Source: Bacteroidota bacterium (GTDB taxonomy: Bacteria > Bacteroidota > Bacteroidia > UBA4408). Taken from it: a stretch of 64,000 nt of DNA. Below are positions 1-8,700 of the stretch, in pieces (positions within the stretch are counted from its first letter, which is position 1; every line of letters begins with the position of its first letter). The position numbers were made by a program, and so were the translations under genes. The stretch is taken from assembly GCA_016721765.1 (NCBI GenBank), contig JADKHO010000001.1:1166001-1230000 (forward strand), read 5' to 3'. The notes beneath the pieces were generated by a model. The model saw nothing but the letters and a program-made list of their open reading frames with translations. It was not told the DNA's origin and did not search any database.

Positions 1-2414
1 CCAATACCATTATTGATGCTGTAATTGCTGCTGATAGCAATTTGTGCTGCATCAATGGCTTCACTAAAGCAAATGCTTACATGTAATGAATCGGAAGCAA
101 GAATGCTAATCACTGCAGGTGCTGTAATATCAGGAGCATTCGAATAAATGGAGTTCTGTGAACCGGGAGTACCACCGGAAATGTCAATGGCAGCACTCCA
201 GTTTCCATCGGGTGCACAAGTTACATTTGCATCGGGATTAATTAATTCCAAACTCCAACCCCCTGCTGCTTTTGTTGCATCGTGGTACCAAGAAGTAGTG
301 TAAGAAACCGAATCAATTATGGTACTTACATCGTTTCGCAAATAAATATGGTCACCACTATTATTCAAGGTAGGAAAGGAAGTTATACCCAACACATTTT
401 GAAATCCCGCAAACAGCGCAACTGAAGTGCTGCTGCAAAGTACCACAAAGGAATCGGGTTGTAAAACATAATTTCCAATATTGGGAGTAAGCGTAAGCAA
501 GGCATCATGAAAACTCCAATTGTTAAGGTTTATGGGAGCATTGCTGCGGTTAAATAATTCAATGTACTCGGCATTGGGCAAACCGGAAGTCGCATTTGGA
601 CTGGAATAAATTTCGGTAATAATTATATCTTTTGGAGCAACCGGAACAGGCGCAAAATAAGTGAAGTTGCTGGTATTCGGATTGATGTTATTACCCGAAC
701 AATCACTAATATTACTAAAGCTGAGCGAGTTGGTTTGTTGAGAAATAAGATTAGTTCCTAAGGTTAAATCAACGCAAGTTAAAGAGGCATTAGCAGCAAC
801 AGATAACGGATTTCCGACTCCATTATTGATACTATAATTCGCTGTATTTGCAATTTGACTAGCATCAATTGCCTCACTAAAACAGATAGTAACATGAAGT
901 GAATCCGTTGCAATACTGCTAATTGCCGAAGGTGCGGTAACATCAGGAGCAATTGAAAAAACAGAATTTTGTGCACCAGGAGTACCACCCGTCAAATCGA
1001 TTGAAGCAATCCAGTTCCCTGAGGGTGCACAGTTCACACTCAAATTCGGATTGATTAATTCCAAAGTCCAACCACCTTGTGCCTTTGTTGTATTTTGATA
1101 CCAAGAATCCGAATAATCAACCGAGTCAATAAAATTTCCAAGATTGTTTTTCAAGTAAATTTGATTGCCACTGTTTACAAGTGATGGAAAAGAAGCAACT
1201 CCCATAACATTACTGTAAGCCGAAAACAAAGCCAAATTCGTGCTGGAACAAATTATTAAAAAGGAATCGGGTTGAAGCACATAGGCTCCAAGATTAGCAG
1301 GTGCAGCAACCGGATTGTCTGTAAAACTCCATTGATTCAAATCAATTGGGTTAGCACTTCGGTTAAAAATTTCTAGAAACTCTGCATTTGGCAAACCTAC
1401 TAAAGGTGTGGGATCGGCCATTATTTCATTCACAATTACATCTTTAAATCCTGCAACAAAAACAGCAGTATAAGTAAAGGTTGTTGTATCGGCAATTAAT
1501 GTGTTTGCAAATAAATCCTGGATACTGTCCACCACAATAGAGTCTAAAATTCCATTGGGGAAACTGCTCAAAAAACTAAGGTGAACAACTTCTAAACTTG
1601 ATGCATCTCTTACAGCGCTTGCCGGACTACCAATACCATTGTTGACCGCATAATGCGTTGTGTTTTGGGCAGAAATGGGATCAAGCGCTTCGCTAAATAA
1701 AAGATCAACTTGAGTGCCGGATATTACGGTTGCGCTCAGCAAATCTGGCGCTGTTGTATCAACTACAGCCACCGGTGTAACCGTAAAATCATCAAAAAAA
1801 TATTTGTTAAAATTTGCAGCAGAATAAGTGATTTTTACTCCAAAAAAAGCAGCTGTTGAAACCGCCGAATTAGTTACCGTTCCTTGCACGGCGTAGGCAC
1901 TGCCGGTTCCTGTAAAGTCAGCTTCCAAGGTCCAGAGATTGCTTGCATTGCGTGTTACTCTTACTTTGGTAGGATTGTTTGATGAACTGGCAAGTGTGGT
2001 ATTCGGGCCATCAATAATTAATGTAGCGGTTCCATTCACTAATTGATATAAGCAAACATCATCGCTTGTGTTTCCGAGCCTAACAAAATAGCCGTTTTGG
2101 GCAGTTAATAGGCTTGCAGAATCGGCTGCTAAAAAAACATCTATAAAATTTCCGGATGAAGTTGCCAGTTTTGGGTTGGCAAAAAATTCCCATTGTGCGT
2201 TTTGTGCTAAAGCAGATGACGTAGATAGGTAAATGGTAGTTGGTGTTACTCCGGGTCCATTGCTGTTGAGCTGTCCAGTTGTTATAGTCCAATCGGCTGT
2301 ATTTCCAAGCCATGTGGGATTGGAAATAAAATCGCCATCTGTGAAATCATCTGAAAATTGGCAATATGCCCAAATAGGATGAAGAATAATAAAAAAAAGT
2401 AGAATTCGTTTCAT
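1..2414 (-). CDS. Lamin-tail-domain surface protein, 5' part (C-terminus outside window)
   Basis: Partial gene. The frame opens at ATG 2414 on the minus strand and stays open through base 1, about 804 codons. The N-terminus (MKRILLFFIILHPIWAYCQ) is a signal peptide. Residues about 25-210 look like a carbohydrate-binding or jelly-roll module containing FDDFTVTP. Then SbsA-type Ig-like domains (marked by LLFSEALD and ICFSEAID) alternate with lamin-tail (LTD) domains. The LTD domains start near residues 316 and 592 and share VNEIMADPTPLVGLPNAEFL / ITEIYSSPNATSGLPNAEYI, followed by a NRSxxPIxLNxWSF core. A third Ig-like domain begins at the window edge. Exported LTD proteins in Bacteroidota are usually T9SS cargo; the sorting domain would lie outside the window, so that part is inference. 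The substrate or ligand is unknown. Confidence 0.85.
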   Translation of the reverse strand, partial: MKRILLFFIILHPIWAYCQFSDDFTDGDFISNPTWLGNTADWTITTGQLNSNGPGVTPTTIYLSTSSALAQNAQWEFFANPKLATSSGNFIDVFLAADSASLLTAQNGYFVRLGNTSDDVCLYQLVNGTATLIIDGPNTTLASSSNNPTKVRVTRNASNLWTLEADFTGTGSAYAVQGTVTNSAVSTAAFFGVKITYSAANFNKYFFDDFTVTPVAVVDTTAPDLLSATVISGTQVDLLFSEALDPISAQNTTHYAVNNGIGSPASAVRDASSLEVVHLSFLSSFPNGILDSIVVDSIQDLFANTLIADTTTFTYTAVFVAGFKDVIVNEIMADPTPLVGLPNAEFLEIFNRSANPIDLNQWSFTDNPVAAPANLGAYVLQPDSFLIICSSTNLALFSAYSNVMGVASFPSLVNSGNQIYLKNNLGNFIDSVDYSDSWYQNTTKAQGGWTLELINPNLSVNCAPSGNWIASIDLTGGTPGAQNSVFSIAPDVTAPSAISSIATDSLHVTICFSEAIDASQIANTANYSINNGVGNPLSVAANASLTCVDLTLGTNLISQQTNSLSFSNISDCSGNNINPNTSNFTYFAPVPVAPKDIIITEIYSSPNATSGLPNAEYIELFNRSNAPINLNNWSFHDALLTLTPNIGNYVLQPDSFVVLCSSTSVALFAGFQNVLGITSFPTLNNSGDHIYLRNDVSTIIDSVSYTTSWYHDATKAAGGWSLELINPDANVTCAPDGNWSAAIDISGGTPGSQNSIYSNAPDITAPAVISILASDSLHVSICFSEAIDAAQIAISSNYSINNGI

Positions 2415-2423
2415 TGCTTGCTG

Positions 2424-2452
2424 TTGCTTGAAGGGTAAATATAGTATTTTTG
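2424..2452 (+). promoter_or_regulatory. Candidate Bacteroidota-type promoter for asd
   Basis: TATTTTTG at 2445-2452 matches the Bacteroidota -7 consensus TAnnTTTG. A TTG at 2424-2426 lies 18 nt upstream, close to the expected -33 spacing. It would give a leader of roughly 110 nt before asd. This is a pattern match in AT-rich DNA only, with no transcript evidence. Confidence 0.35.
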
Positions 2453-2571
2453 TGAAAGATTTTTTTTGGGAATTAAAATTTGGATTAATTATTCCATTAA
2501 AGTGTCCACAATTTTTGATATGATTTTAAAAGTACAGCCTATTTAATTAACTAAATCAAAGATAATCGAAC

Positions 2572-3546
2572 ATGAAAGTTGCAGTTGTAGGGGCCACCGG
2601 ATTAGTGGGGACAATGATGATTAAAATTTTGGAGGAAAGAAAATTTCCTGTCTCGGAATTTATTCCGGTAGCATCTGAAAGGAGTATTGGAAAGAAATTG
2701 AATTTTAACGGGAAAATGTATCCTGTGGTCGGCATGGAGGAGGCAATTGCGATGAAACCGCACATTGCACTTTTTTCGGCAGGTGGTAATACTTCTTTAC
2801 AGTGGGCGCCAAAATTTGCTGAAGCAGGAACAACCGTAATTGATAACTCATCGGCTTGGCGCATGGATCCTAATAAGCAACTGGTGGTGCCGGAAATTAA
2901 TGCAGAAGTACTTACGCAAGGCGATAAAATAATTGCCAATCCCAACTGCTCCACTATTCAAATGGTAATGGTTTTGGCACCTTTGCATAAAAAATATCAC
3001 ATTAATCGTATTGTGGTTTCTACCTATCAATCGGTTACAGGCACAGGGGTGAAGGCGGTTACGCAGCTCATGAATGAACGTGCAGGCATTGATGGTGATA
3101 TGGCCTATCCGTATAAAATTGATTTAAATGTTATCCCTCAAATAGATGTGTTTTTAGATAACGGTTATACCAAAGAGGAAATGAAAATGGTTAACGAAAC
3201 GCGAAAAATTTTGAGAGACGATAGCTTGCGCGTTACCAGCACCACTGTGCGTATTCCGGTAATGGGAGGACATTCGGAAAGTGTAAATGTTGAATTTGAT
3301 AAAGAGTTTGATATTAGCGAAGTGAAGCAAATTTTAAGTGCGTTTCCCGGAGTAGTTGTGGTGGATGATATTACACAATTAAAATATCCCATGCCCAAGG
3401 ATGCACATAATAAAGATGAAGTTTTTGTGGGTCGTTTGCGGCGCGATGAATCACAACCCAAGTCGCTAAACATGTGGATTGTAAGCGATAATTTGCGCAA
3501 AGGAGCGGCAACCAATGCGGTTCAAATTGCAGAATATTTGAGTTAA
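2572..3546 (+). CDS. asd: Aspartate-semialdehyde dehydrogenase
   Basis: Catalyses NADPH-dependent reduction of aspartyl-4-phosphate to aspartate-4-semialdehyde, the branch point to lysine/diaminopimelate, threonine and methionine; cytosolic. The 324-residue product starts with the Rossmann motif GATGLVG (residues 7-13). It has the active-site segment NPNCSTIQ with nucleophile Cys126, and VRIPVMGGHSES (227-237) with the catalytic His at 234 and the substrate-binding Arg at 227. Length is normal for the family. The start at ATG 2572 places the nucleotide-binding strand immediately at the N-terminus, as expected. The gene stands alone, divergent from the lamin-tail gene, with about 200 bp before the next gene. 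Confidence 0.96.
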   Translation: MKVAVVGATGLVGTMMIKILEERKFPVSEFIPVASERSIGKKLNFNGKMYPVVGMEEAIAMKPHIALFSAGGNTSLQWAPKFAEAGTTVIDNSSAWRMDPNKQLVVPEINAEVLTQGDKIIANPNCSTIQMVMVLAPLHKKYHINRIVVSTYQSVTGTGVKAVTQLMNERAGIDGDMAYPYKIDLNVIPQIDVFLDNGYTKEEMKMVNETRKILRDDSLRVTSTTVRIPVMGGHSESVNVEFDKEFDISEVKQILSAFPGVVVVDDITQLKYPMPKDAHNKDEVFVGRLRRDESQPKSLNMWIVSDNLRKGAATNAVQIAEYLS

Positions 3547-3747
3547 CAAGGGTTTGGTTTAGTATACTTGAACTTAACTTATTAAATGATGCAATTGCAT
3601 GCTTTTATGATGATGGTTGTTAGATCAATTCATTGTTTTTTTGTGCTTTTAAATGAATGGATGATTTGCAATAAAGGTGACTTCCATTTCAAAAATTACT
3701 ATTGCGATTCCCAATTAAAAATCCGTAATTCGAAATAAAAATCCGCT

Positions 3748-4908
3748 ATGAAAGTGATTAGGAAGATTGTAAAATGGATTGTTATTCTCTTGGTGTTGCT
3801 TTCTTTACTCATCGTTATTACCGGAAAAAGCTACCTGTTTAGAGCCGTTGCAAATACTTACCTAAAGGGGCGTTCAGGACCTTCCATAAGTGAGTATAAA
3901 ATATTCAGCAATCACAAAGTTGAGGTTGACTCAGCTCAAGAGTGGGTGCCTTCGCGAGATTACAATCTACAAAAATTATCGCCAGCACACAGGGCTGAGG
4001 TCGAAAAATATAAAACTATTGCATTCTTGGTAGTAAAAAACGACTCAGTAAAATATGAGGAATATTGGGATGGATATAGTGATACATCGCATACCAATTC
4101 GTTTTCGATGGGTAAAAGCATCGTTAGTATTCTTACCGGAATTGCAATTGATGAGCATAAAATAAAAAGTGTAGATGAGCCTATTGGCGATTTTTTGCCC
4201 GAGTACGCAAAAGGTGCGAATGCCAAAGTCACAATTAAGCATCTGCTAACAATGAGTTCGGGGATTAATTTTGATGAAAACTACGTGAACCCATTGGCCT
4301 ATCCGGCAGCAGCATACTATGGGGATGATTTGCAAGCGCTTACATACAAATATCATGTAACCGAAGAACCCGGTAAAGTTTGGAATTATTTAAGTGGTAA
4401 TACGGAATTGCTGTCTTTTATTGTTGCAAAAGCCACCGGAAAAAGCCTTAGTGTGTATGCTTCCGAAAAACTTTGGAAGCCAATGGGAGCAAGCCATCCG
4501 GCTTATTGGAGTTTGGATCATGAAGGAGGAGTCGAAAAAGGATACTGCTGCTTTAATAGCAATGCACGAGATTTTGCACGTTTTGGATCGCTTTATTTAC
4601 ATGAAGGGAACTGGAGAGGAAATCAATTGGTTTCGAAGGATTATGTGCGTCAATCAGTAACTCCTGCGAGTTTAATTGACGATAATGGTCAAAAGAACAT
4701 TAAGTATGGTTACAGTTGGTGGCTTTTAACGTATAAGAATCACATAATTTATTATATGCGTGGAATTTTAGGGCAGTATGTATTTGTTATTCCCGATAAA
4801 AACATGGTGGTGGTGCGTTTGGGCCACAAACGCGACACCGAGAAGGTGAATGATCATCCAAAAGATGTGTATGTGTTTTTGGATGCAGCATTTGAAATGG
4901 ATAAGTAG
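3748..4908 (+). CDS. Membrane-anchored serine hydrolase (beta-lactamase/class C PBP family)
   Basis: A 386-residue protein with one N-terminal membrane segment (about residues 9-26) and an extracytoplasmic beta-lactamase-fold domain (PF00144 type). Visible catalytic motifs are SxxK as S120-M-G-K123 within NSFSMGKSIVSILTG, and the Tyr-x-Ser motif Y214-L-S216 in WNYLSGNTE. The GILGQYVFVIPDKNMVVVR stretch near the C-terminus resembles the third-motif region of esterase/DD-peptidase relatives. The family includes esterases, D-aminopeptidases and carboxypeptidases; sequence alone does not give the substrate, so a role in antibiotic resistance should not be assumed. The start ATG 3748 gives a short basic n-region (MKVIRKIVKW) before the hydrophobic helix. 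The next gene begins 15 bp after its stop, suggesting co-transcription. Confidence 0.88.
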   Translation: MKVIRKIVKWIVILLVLLSLLIVITGKSYLFRAVANTYLKGRSGPSISEYKIFSNHKVEVDSAQEWVPSRDYNLQKLSPAHRAEVEKYKTIAFLVVKNDSVKYEEYWDGYSDTSHTNSFSMGKSIVSILTGIAIDEHKIKSVDEPIGDFLPEYAKGANAKVTIKHLLTMSSGINFDENYVNPLAYPAAAYYGDDLQALTYKYHVTEEPGKVWNYLSGNTELLSFIVAKATGKSLSVYASEKLWKPMGASHPAYWSLDHEGGVEKGYCCFNSNARDFARFGSLYLHEGNWRGNQLVSKDYVRQSVTPASLIDDNGQKNIKYGYSWWLLTYKNHIIYYMRGILGQYVFVIPDKNMVVVRLGHKRDTEKVNDHPKDVYVFLDAAFEMDK

Positions 4909-4923
4909 TTTTTTTAAATAATT

Positions 4924-5328
4924 ATGATAAAAGATATTCCTGAATTAATTGTAGAAGATGTGGCCTTGGCCATTGTCAAAGAAGAGAATGAATTAGCAGA
5001 AACAATTTGGAACTCCTATTTAATTAACCTTAAAAACGACAAGCTCGACGCTGTGTTAGTGACTAGCACCGGTTATGGTTTTTTGAATGATGAAAAAGTA
5101 AATACTTCCACACTTCGTCATTTTTTAGACAGTGTTGAACCCAAATCATTTGTAAAGATTGAGCCAATAATCGAGGATGTATTCGGTTTGAACAATGAAT
5201 ACTGGGTAAGCTTTTATTTGGGTAAAAATCTTTACGATAAAAAATTTATTTTTCTTGCTGAAACAATCCTCGAAGAAAACTTAATTCATGTCCCTGTTAT
5301 TAACAAAAGGGGAGTTATGATCAAGTAA
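4924..5328 (+). CDS. Small conserved Bacteroidota protein of unknown function
   Basis: 134 residues, soluble, acidic, no signal peptide or membrane segment. Segments such as LVTSTGYGFLN, TSTLRHFLDSVEPKSFVKIE, DVFGLNNEYWVSFYLG and the C-terminal NKRGVMIK give an alternating strand pattern suggestive of a compact alpha/beta protein. From memory this resembles a widespread uncharacterised family in Bacteroidota; I do not recognise a function and none is assigned. It starts 15 bp after the serine hydrolase stop and is probably in the same transcript. It is followed by the gene-free structured region before the large T9SS gene. Confidence 0.75.
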   Translation: MIKDIPELIVEDVALAIVKEENELAETIWNSYLINLKNDKLDAVLVTSTGYGFLNDEKVNTSTLRHFLDSVEPKSFVKIEPIIEDVFGLNNEYWVSFYLGKNLYDKKFIFLAETILEENLIHVPVINKRGVMIK

Positions 5329-5444
5329 ATCAACCCATTAGTTTTCAACACCCAAGCCCAATTTTTAATGAAGTTGGCATCCCTATAATGGTAAGTGCCT
5401 GATTAACAGGTAAAAAACATCCAAAAAATAATTTTAGTATCATG

Positions 5445-5479
5445 TTATATTAGTTTAATCGTCGATTAAACTAATATAA
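5445..5479. repeat. Perfect 17-bp inverted repeat, 1-nt spacer
   Basis: The arm at 5445-5461 (TTATATTAGTTTAATCG) is exactly the reverse complement of 5463-5479, with a single T between. It is too tight for a normal RNA hairpin loop without opening a few pairs, so it may be a protein-binding dyad or a cruciform-type site. No T-tract follows, which argues against a simple intrinsic terminator. Confidence 0.8.
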
Positions 5480-5481
5480 TT

Positions 5482-5541
5482 ATCGATAAAACAGAAGTTA
5501 GGGGTGTGAAATACCTAACTTCGCAATCTCATTTTATCGAT
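5482..5541. repeat. Two-tier nested inverted repeat
   Basis: The outer arms ATCGATAAAA (5482-5491) and TTTTATCGAT (5532-5541) are perfect 10-bp complements. Inside them GAAGTTAGG (5494-5502) pairs perfectly with CCTAACTTC (5514-5522) around an 11-nt loop. The arrangement predicts a 60-nt stem with one internal asymmetric loop, suitable for a structured RNA element or for the ends of a very small mobile element. Confidence 0.7.
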
Positions 5542-5549
5542 TAATGAAA

Positions 5550-5577
5550 CCTATTGGTCGCTTAAACCGTAAATAGG
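5550..5577. repeat. Third stem-loop of the 5.4-5.6 kb element
   Basis: CCTATT (5550-5555) pairs with AATAGG (5572-5577), and GGT/ACC pair just inside, leaving a small loop. It follows the nested repeat by 8 bp. Function unknown. Confidence 0.5.
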
Positions 5578-5737
5578 TCAGGAAAATTAAAAAATAAACT
5601 ACTTATTGTTTGTAAAAGCCCTCTAAATAAAGGGGTTAGGCAGTTAAGCATTTTTTTTACGATTCCATAAATTAAATCAAACTAAAATGAAAACACTAAG
5701 GTATTTTGAAAATCAAAACGCTAAAAAACAAAAAACC

Positions 5738-8700
5738 ATGAAAACAAGTGAAACCTTTAAGAAAGTCTATCTTGCGCTATGCCTAATTATCGCAATTATG
5801 GCAAAAAATGCGAATGCACAAACACCATTGTTTTCGCAAAATTTTAGCAGCTCGAGCACACTTTCGAACTATGTGAGTGGCAGTCCAAACAACGGGCAGT
5901 TTAATGCTATAACTGTATCAGGTGGACCAACTGCTACCATAACAGCTAATGCGCTGCAATTTGTCCGCAGTGGAGCAGGGACAGCCAGCTTTGCCCGAAC
6001 AACAAATTTTAGTCCTGTGCCATTAGGCATTATTTACAAATTCGACTTAACTATATCGAATAACAGTTCAACCAATACGGTTGCGAGATGGCAGGTTGGG
6101 GATGGGTTCAGCACCTCTAATAGTGTTCAAAGTAGTAACGATTGTTATGCGCAATTTGCAATTGATTTTAGAAGCAGCAATAATTATAGAATTAATGATG
6201 TTACCAATGGTGATACATATTCCAATATAAGTGGATCGGTTAAAACCGTTACATGGGTATTGAATAATTCAGGAAATACATTATCGTATAATGCCCCTGA
6301 TGGAACTGTTAAAACAGTTTCCAACAATCGAACAGATCTTTGGGTAGGTACAACACGCTACATTAGCGGACAACAAGTGGATGATAATGGAAATATTGAA
6401 GATATAAAATTTGTTTATTCAGGATCGTCAGGCACGATAACTATGGACAATATTAGTATTACACAGTTCATTCCAATTGTTACCACACAACCTAGCGCCT
6501 CGGTTACAGCTTGTGTTGCAAATTCAGTATCTTTTTCTGCAGCAGCAAGTGGCTTACCTACACCAACTGTTAAGTGGCAAAAAAACATTAGTAGTGTTTG
6601 GACCGATATCTCCGGTGCTACTTCATCTACTTATACAATACCATCTCCTGTTAGTGGCGATGCAGGACAATACAGAGCATTATTCACCAATAGTGAAGGT
6701 GCAACACCGAGCAATACATCCACACTTACGGTTAACGCAAGCCCAACAGGGGGCGTTGTAAATTCAAGTACATCGGTATGCAGTGGAACAAATAGCGGAA
6801 GCGTAACACTTACAGGCAATACTGGTACTGTGCAAAAATGGCAATCTTCCACCAATGGCGGCTCAAATTGGAACGATATAAGCAATACCAGCAATAGTCA
6901 AAACTACTCCAATATAACGTTAACCACAATGTACCGCGCTGTTGTCATAAGTGCAGGTTGTACCGCAAATTCAGCATCCGCAACAATTACTGTTAATCCA
7001 TTGCCAACGAGCTATAACGTTACCGGAGGCGGAGCTTATTGCGTTGGTACTTCTGGAAAATTAGTTGGATTAAGTAATTCACAATCGGGTGTAAATTATC
7101 AATTAAAGTTGGCTGGTGTAAATGAGGGATCACCTCTTGCCGGAACCGGTAGTTCAATTTCGTTTGGGAATCAAACAGGGTTGGGTAATTATACAGTTCA
7201 AGCCACTTTTGTTTCCACCGGATGTACCGCCACTATGAATGGTGCTGTATCCATCACTACTGTTCCAAATCCAACAATTAGCTTGGCTAAAACAGCAGAC
7301 CCAAGTTGTTATGAGGCAGAGTTAACTGCCACTAATGCAGGCGGAACAATGGGTCCGGTAAGTGCAACGAATTCTACATCTGCAACGATTTCCAGTTCAG
7401 GAACACCTACAATTACCCGAACTATTACATTACCTTCAGGAATAATGAGTGCTGCATCAAAACTAACTCTAACATTAAACATTGATCACAGTAGAGTTGG
7501 AAATTTGGTTGCTACTTTAATTAGTCCATCTTGTGGCCAAACCGTTATCTTTAATCGTCCTGGCGGAACTACCAACCAAGATAATTTAATAAATTCAGCC
7601 GATTATGTATTCACTTCTTCAAGTTCAACAACGTTTCCTGGATCAAGCGGTGGAAATGTGCCTACCGGAACTTATCAAGCAACCTTTACTGGGCTCACTT
7701 TTCCATGTAATAACGTTGCAGGAGTTTGGACTTTACAAATTGAAGACAAGGAAAATAATGGAGGAGGCGATTTAAACAGTTGGTCGCTTTCTATTAGTGA
7801 TGCTTCCGGATATACCACTGTATTTAACGGCCCCGCTACGATTGGTGCTGTGTCCTATCCTTCAATTTCAACAGCAAAAGTAATAGTTTCTCCACTCAAT
7901 GGAATGAATAATTATACAGCCACAACAACAGATTATTTGGGCTGTGTTTCGGCTACTTCTAACATCGTTTCAGTAAATATATCTCCATCAATCACTATTA
8001 TTGACCAACCGGTAAGTCATCCAGTTTGCATTGATCAAACAGCAACCTTCTCGGTTCTTGCAAACGGTACAGGATTAACGTATCAATGGCGAAAGGGGAC
8101 TACACCAATAGTAGATGGGGGCCGATTTTCAGGGGCATTAAGTAATACACTGACTATCTCAAATACACAAATATCAGACGCTGCTAGTGATTATAACGTG
8201 ATTATTAGTGATGCCAATTGTTCACTTAATTCTTCAAATGCTGAGCTTACAGTTAACAGTTTACCGAATAGCCCAACAGTAACTCCAACCAGTACTACAA
8301 TTTTTCTGGGTGGCATGGAAACGTTAACCGCTCAATTGAGCTCAGCTAATGCAACATTTGGCACAGGTAATTCAACAAATAATTCAACAAGTTTTCCGGC
8401 AAGCTTAGGAACCTATTATGGAGGAGCTAGACACCAAATCTTAATATTGGCTTCAGAATTAAGTGCTCAAGGAATACTTGCAGGAGAGCAAATAAAGAGC
8501 CTTTCATTTGATATCTCAAACACAAACAATGCTGACCCTATGCAGAATTATACCATCAGCATTGGAAATACTGCTCTTAATACGTTAACTTCAAGTTTTG
8601 TGAATGGGTTAACACAAGTGTATTCGAATGTGTCCTATACAGCTTTAAATGGGGTAAATGATTTTGTGTTTTCAAGTCCTTTTACTTGGAATGGAACCTC

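Larger units (their letters stand above)
5329..5737. other. Gene-free AT-rich region with structured core
   Basis: No convincing coding frame is seen between the small conserved protein and the large T9SS cargo gene. The first ~110 bp are unremarkable. Positions 5445-5577 hold three stem-loops, listed separately. The remainder is A-rich leader. An in-frame ATG at 5687 could extend the downstream protein by 17 residues, but the ATG at 5738 fits a signal peptide better. Confidence 0.6.

Noticed and set aside
3589..3600. 12-bp palindrome ATGCAATTGCAT after asd
   Set aside because: Short, AT-rich, no T-tract and no partner site; not enough to call a regulatory element.
3716..3745. Direct repeat TAAAAATCCG, 20 bp apart, before the serine hydrolase gene
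   Set aside because: Two short copies in AT-rich DNA next to the start codon; could be an operator but nothing else supports it.
3748..4908. Antibiotic-resistance beta-lactamase
   Set aside because: The SxxK and YxS motifs place it in the broad serine-hydrolase family; a membrane anchor and lack of a typical AmpC context give no basis for a resistance call.
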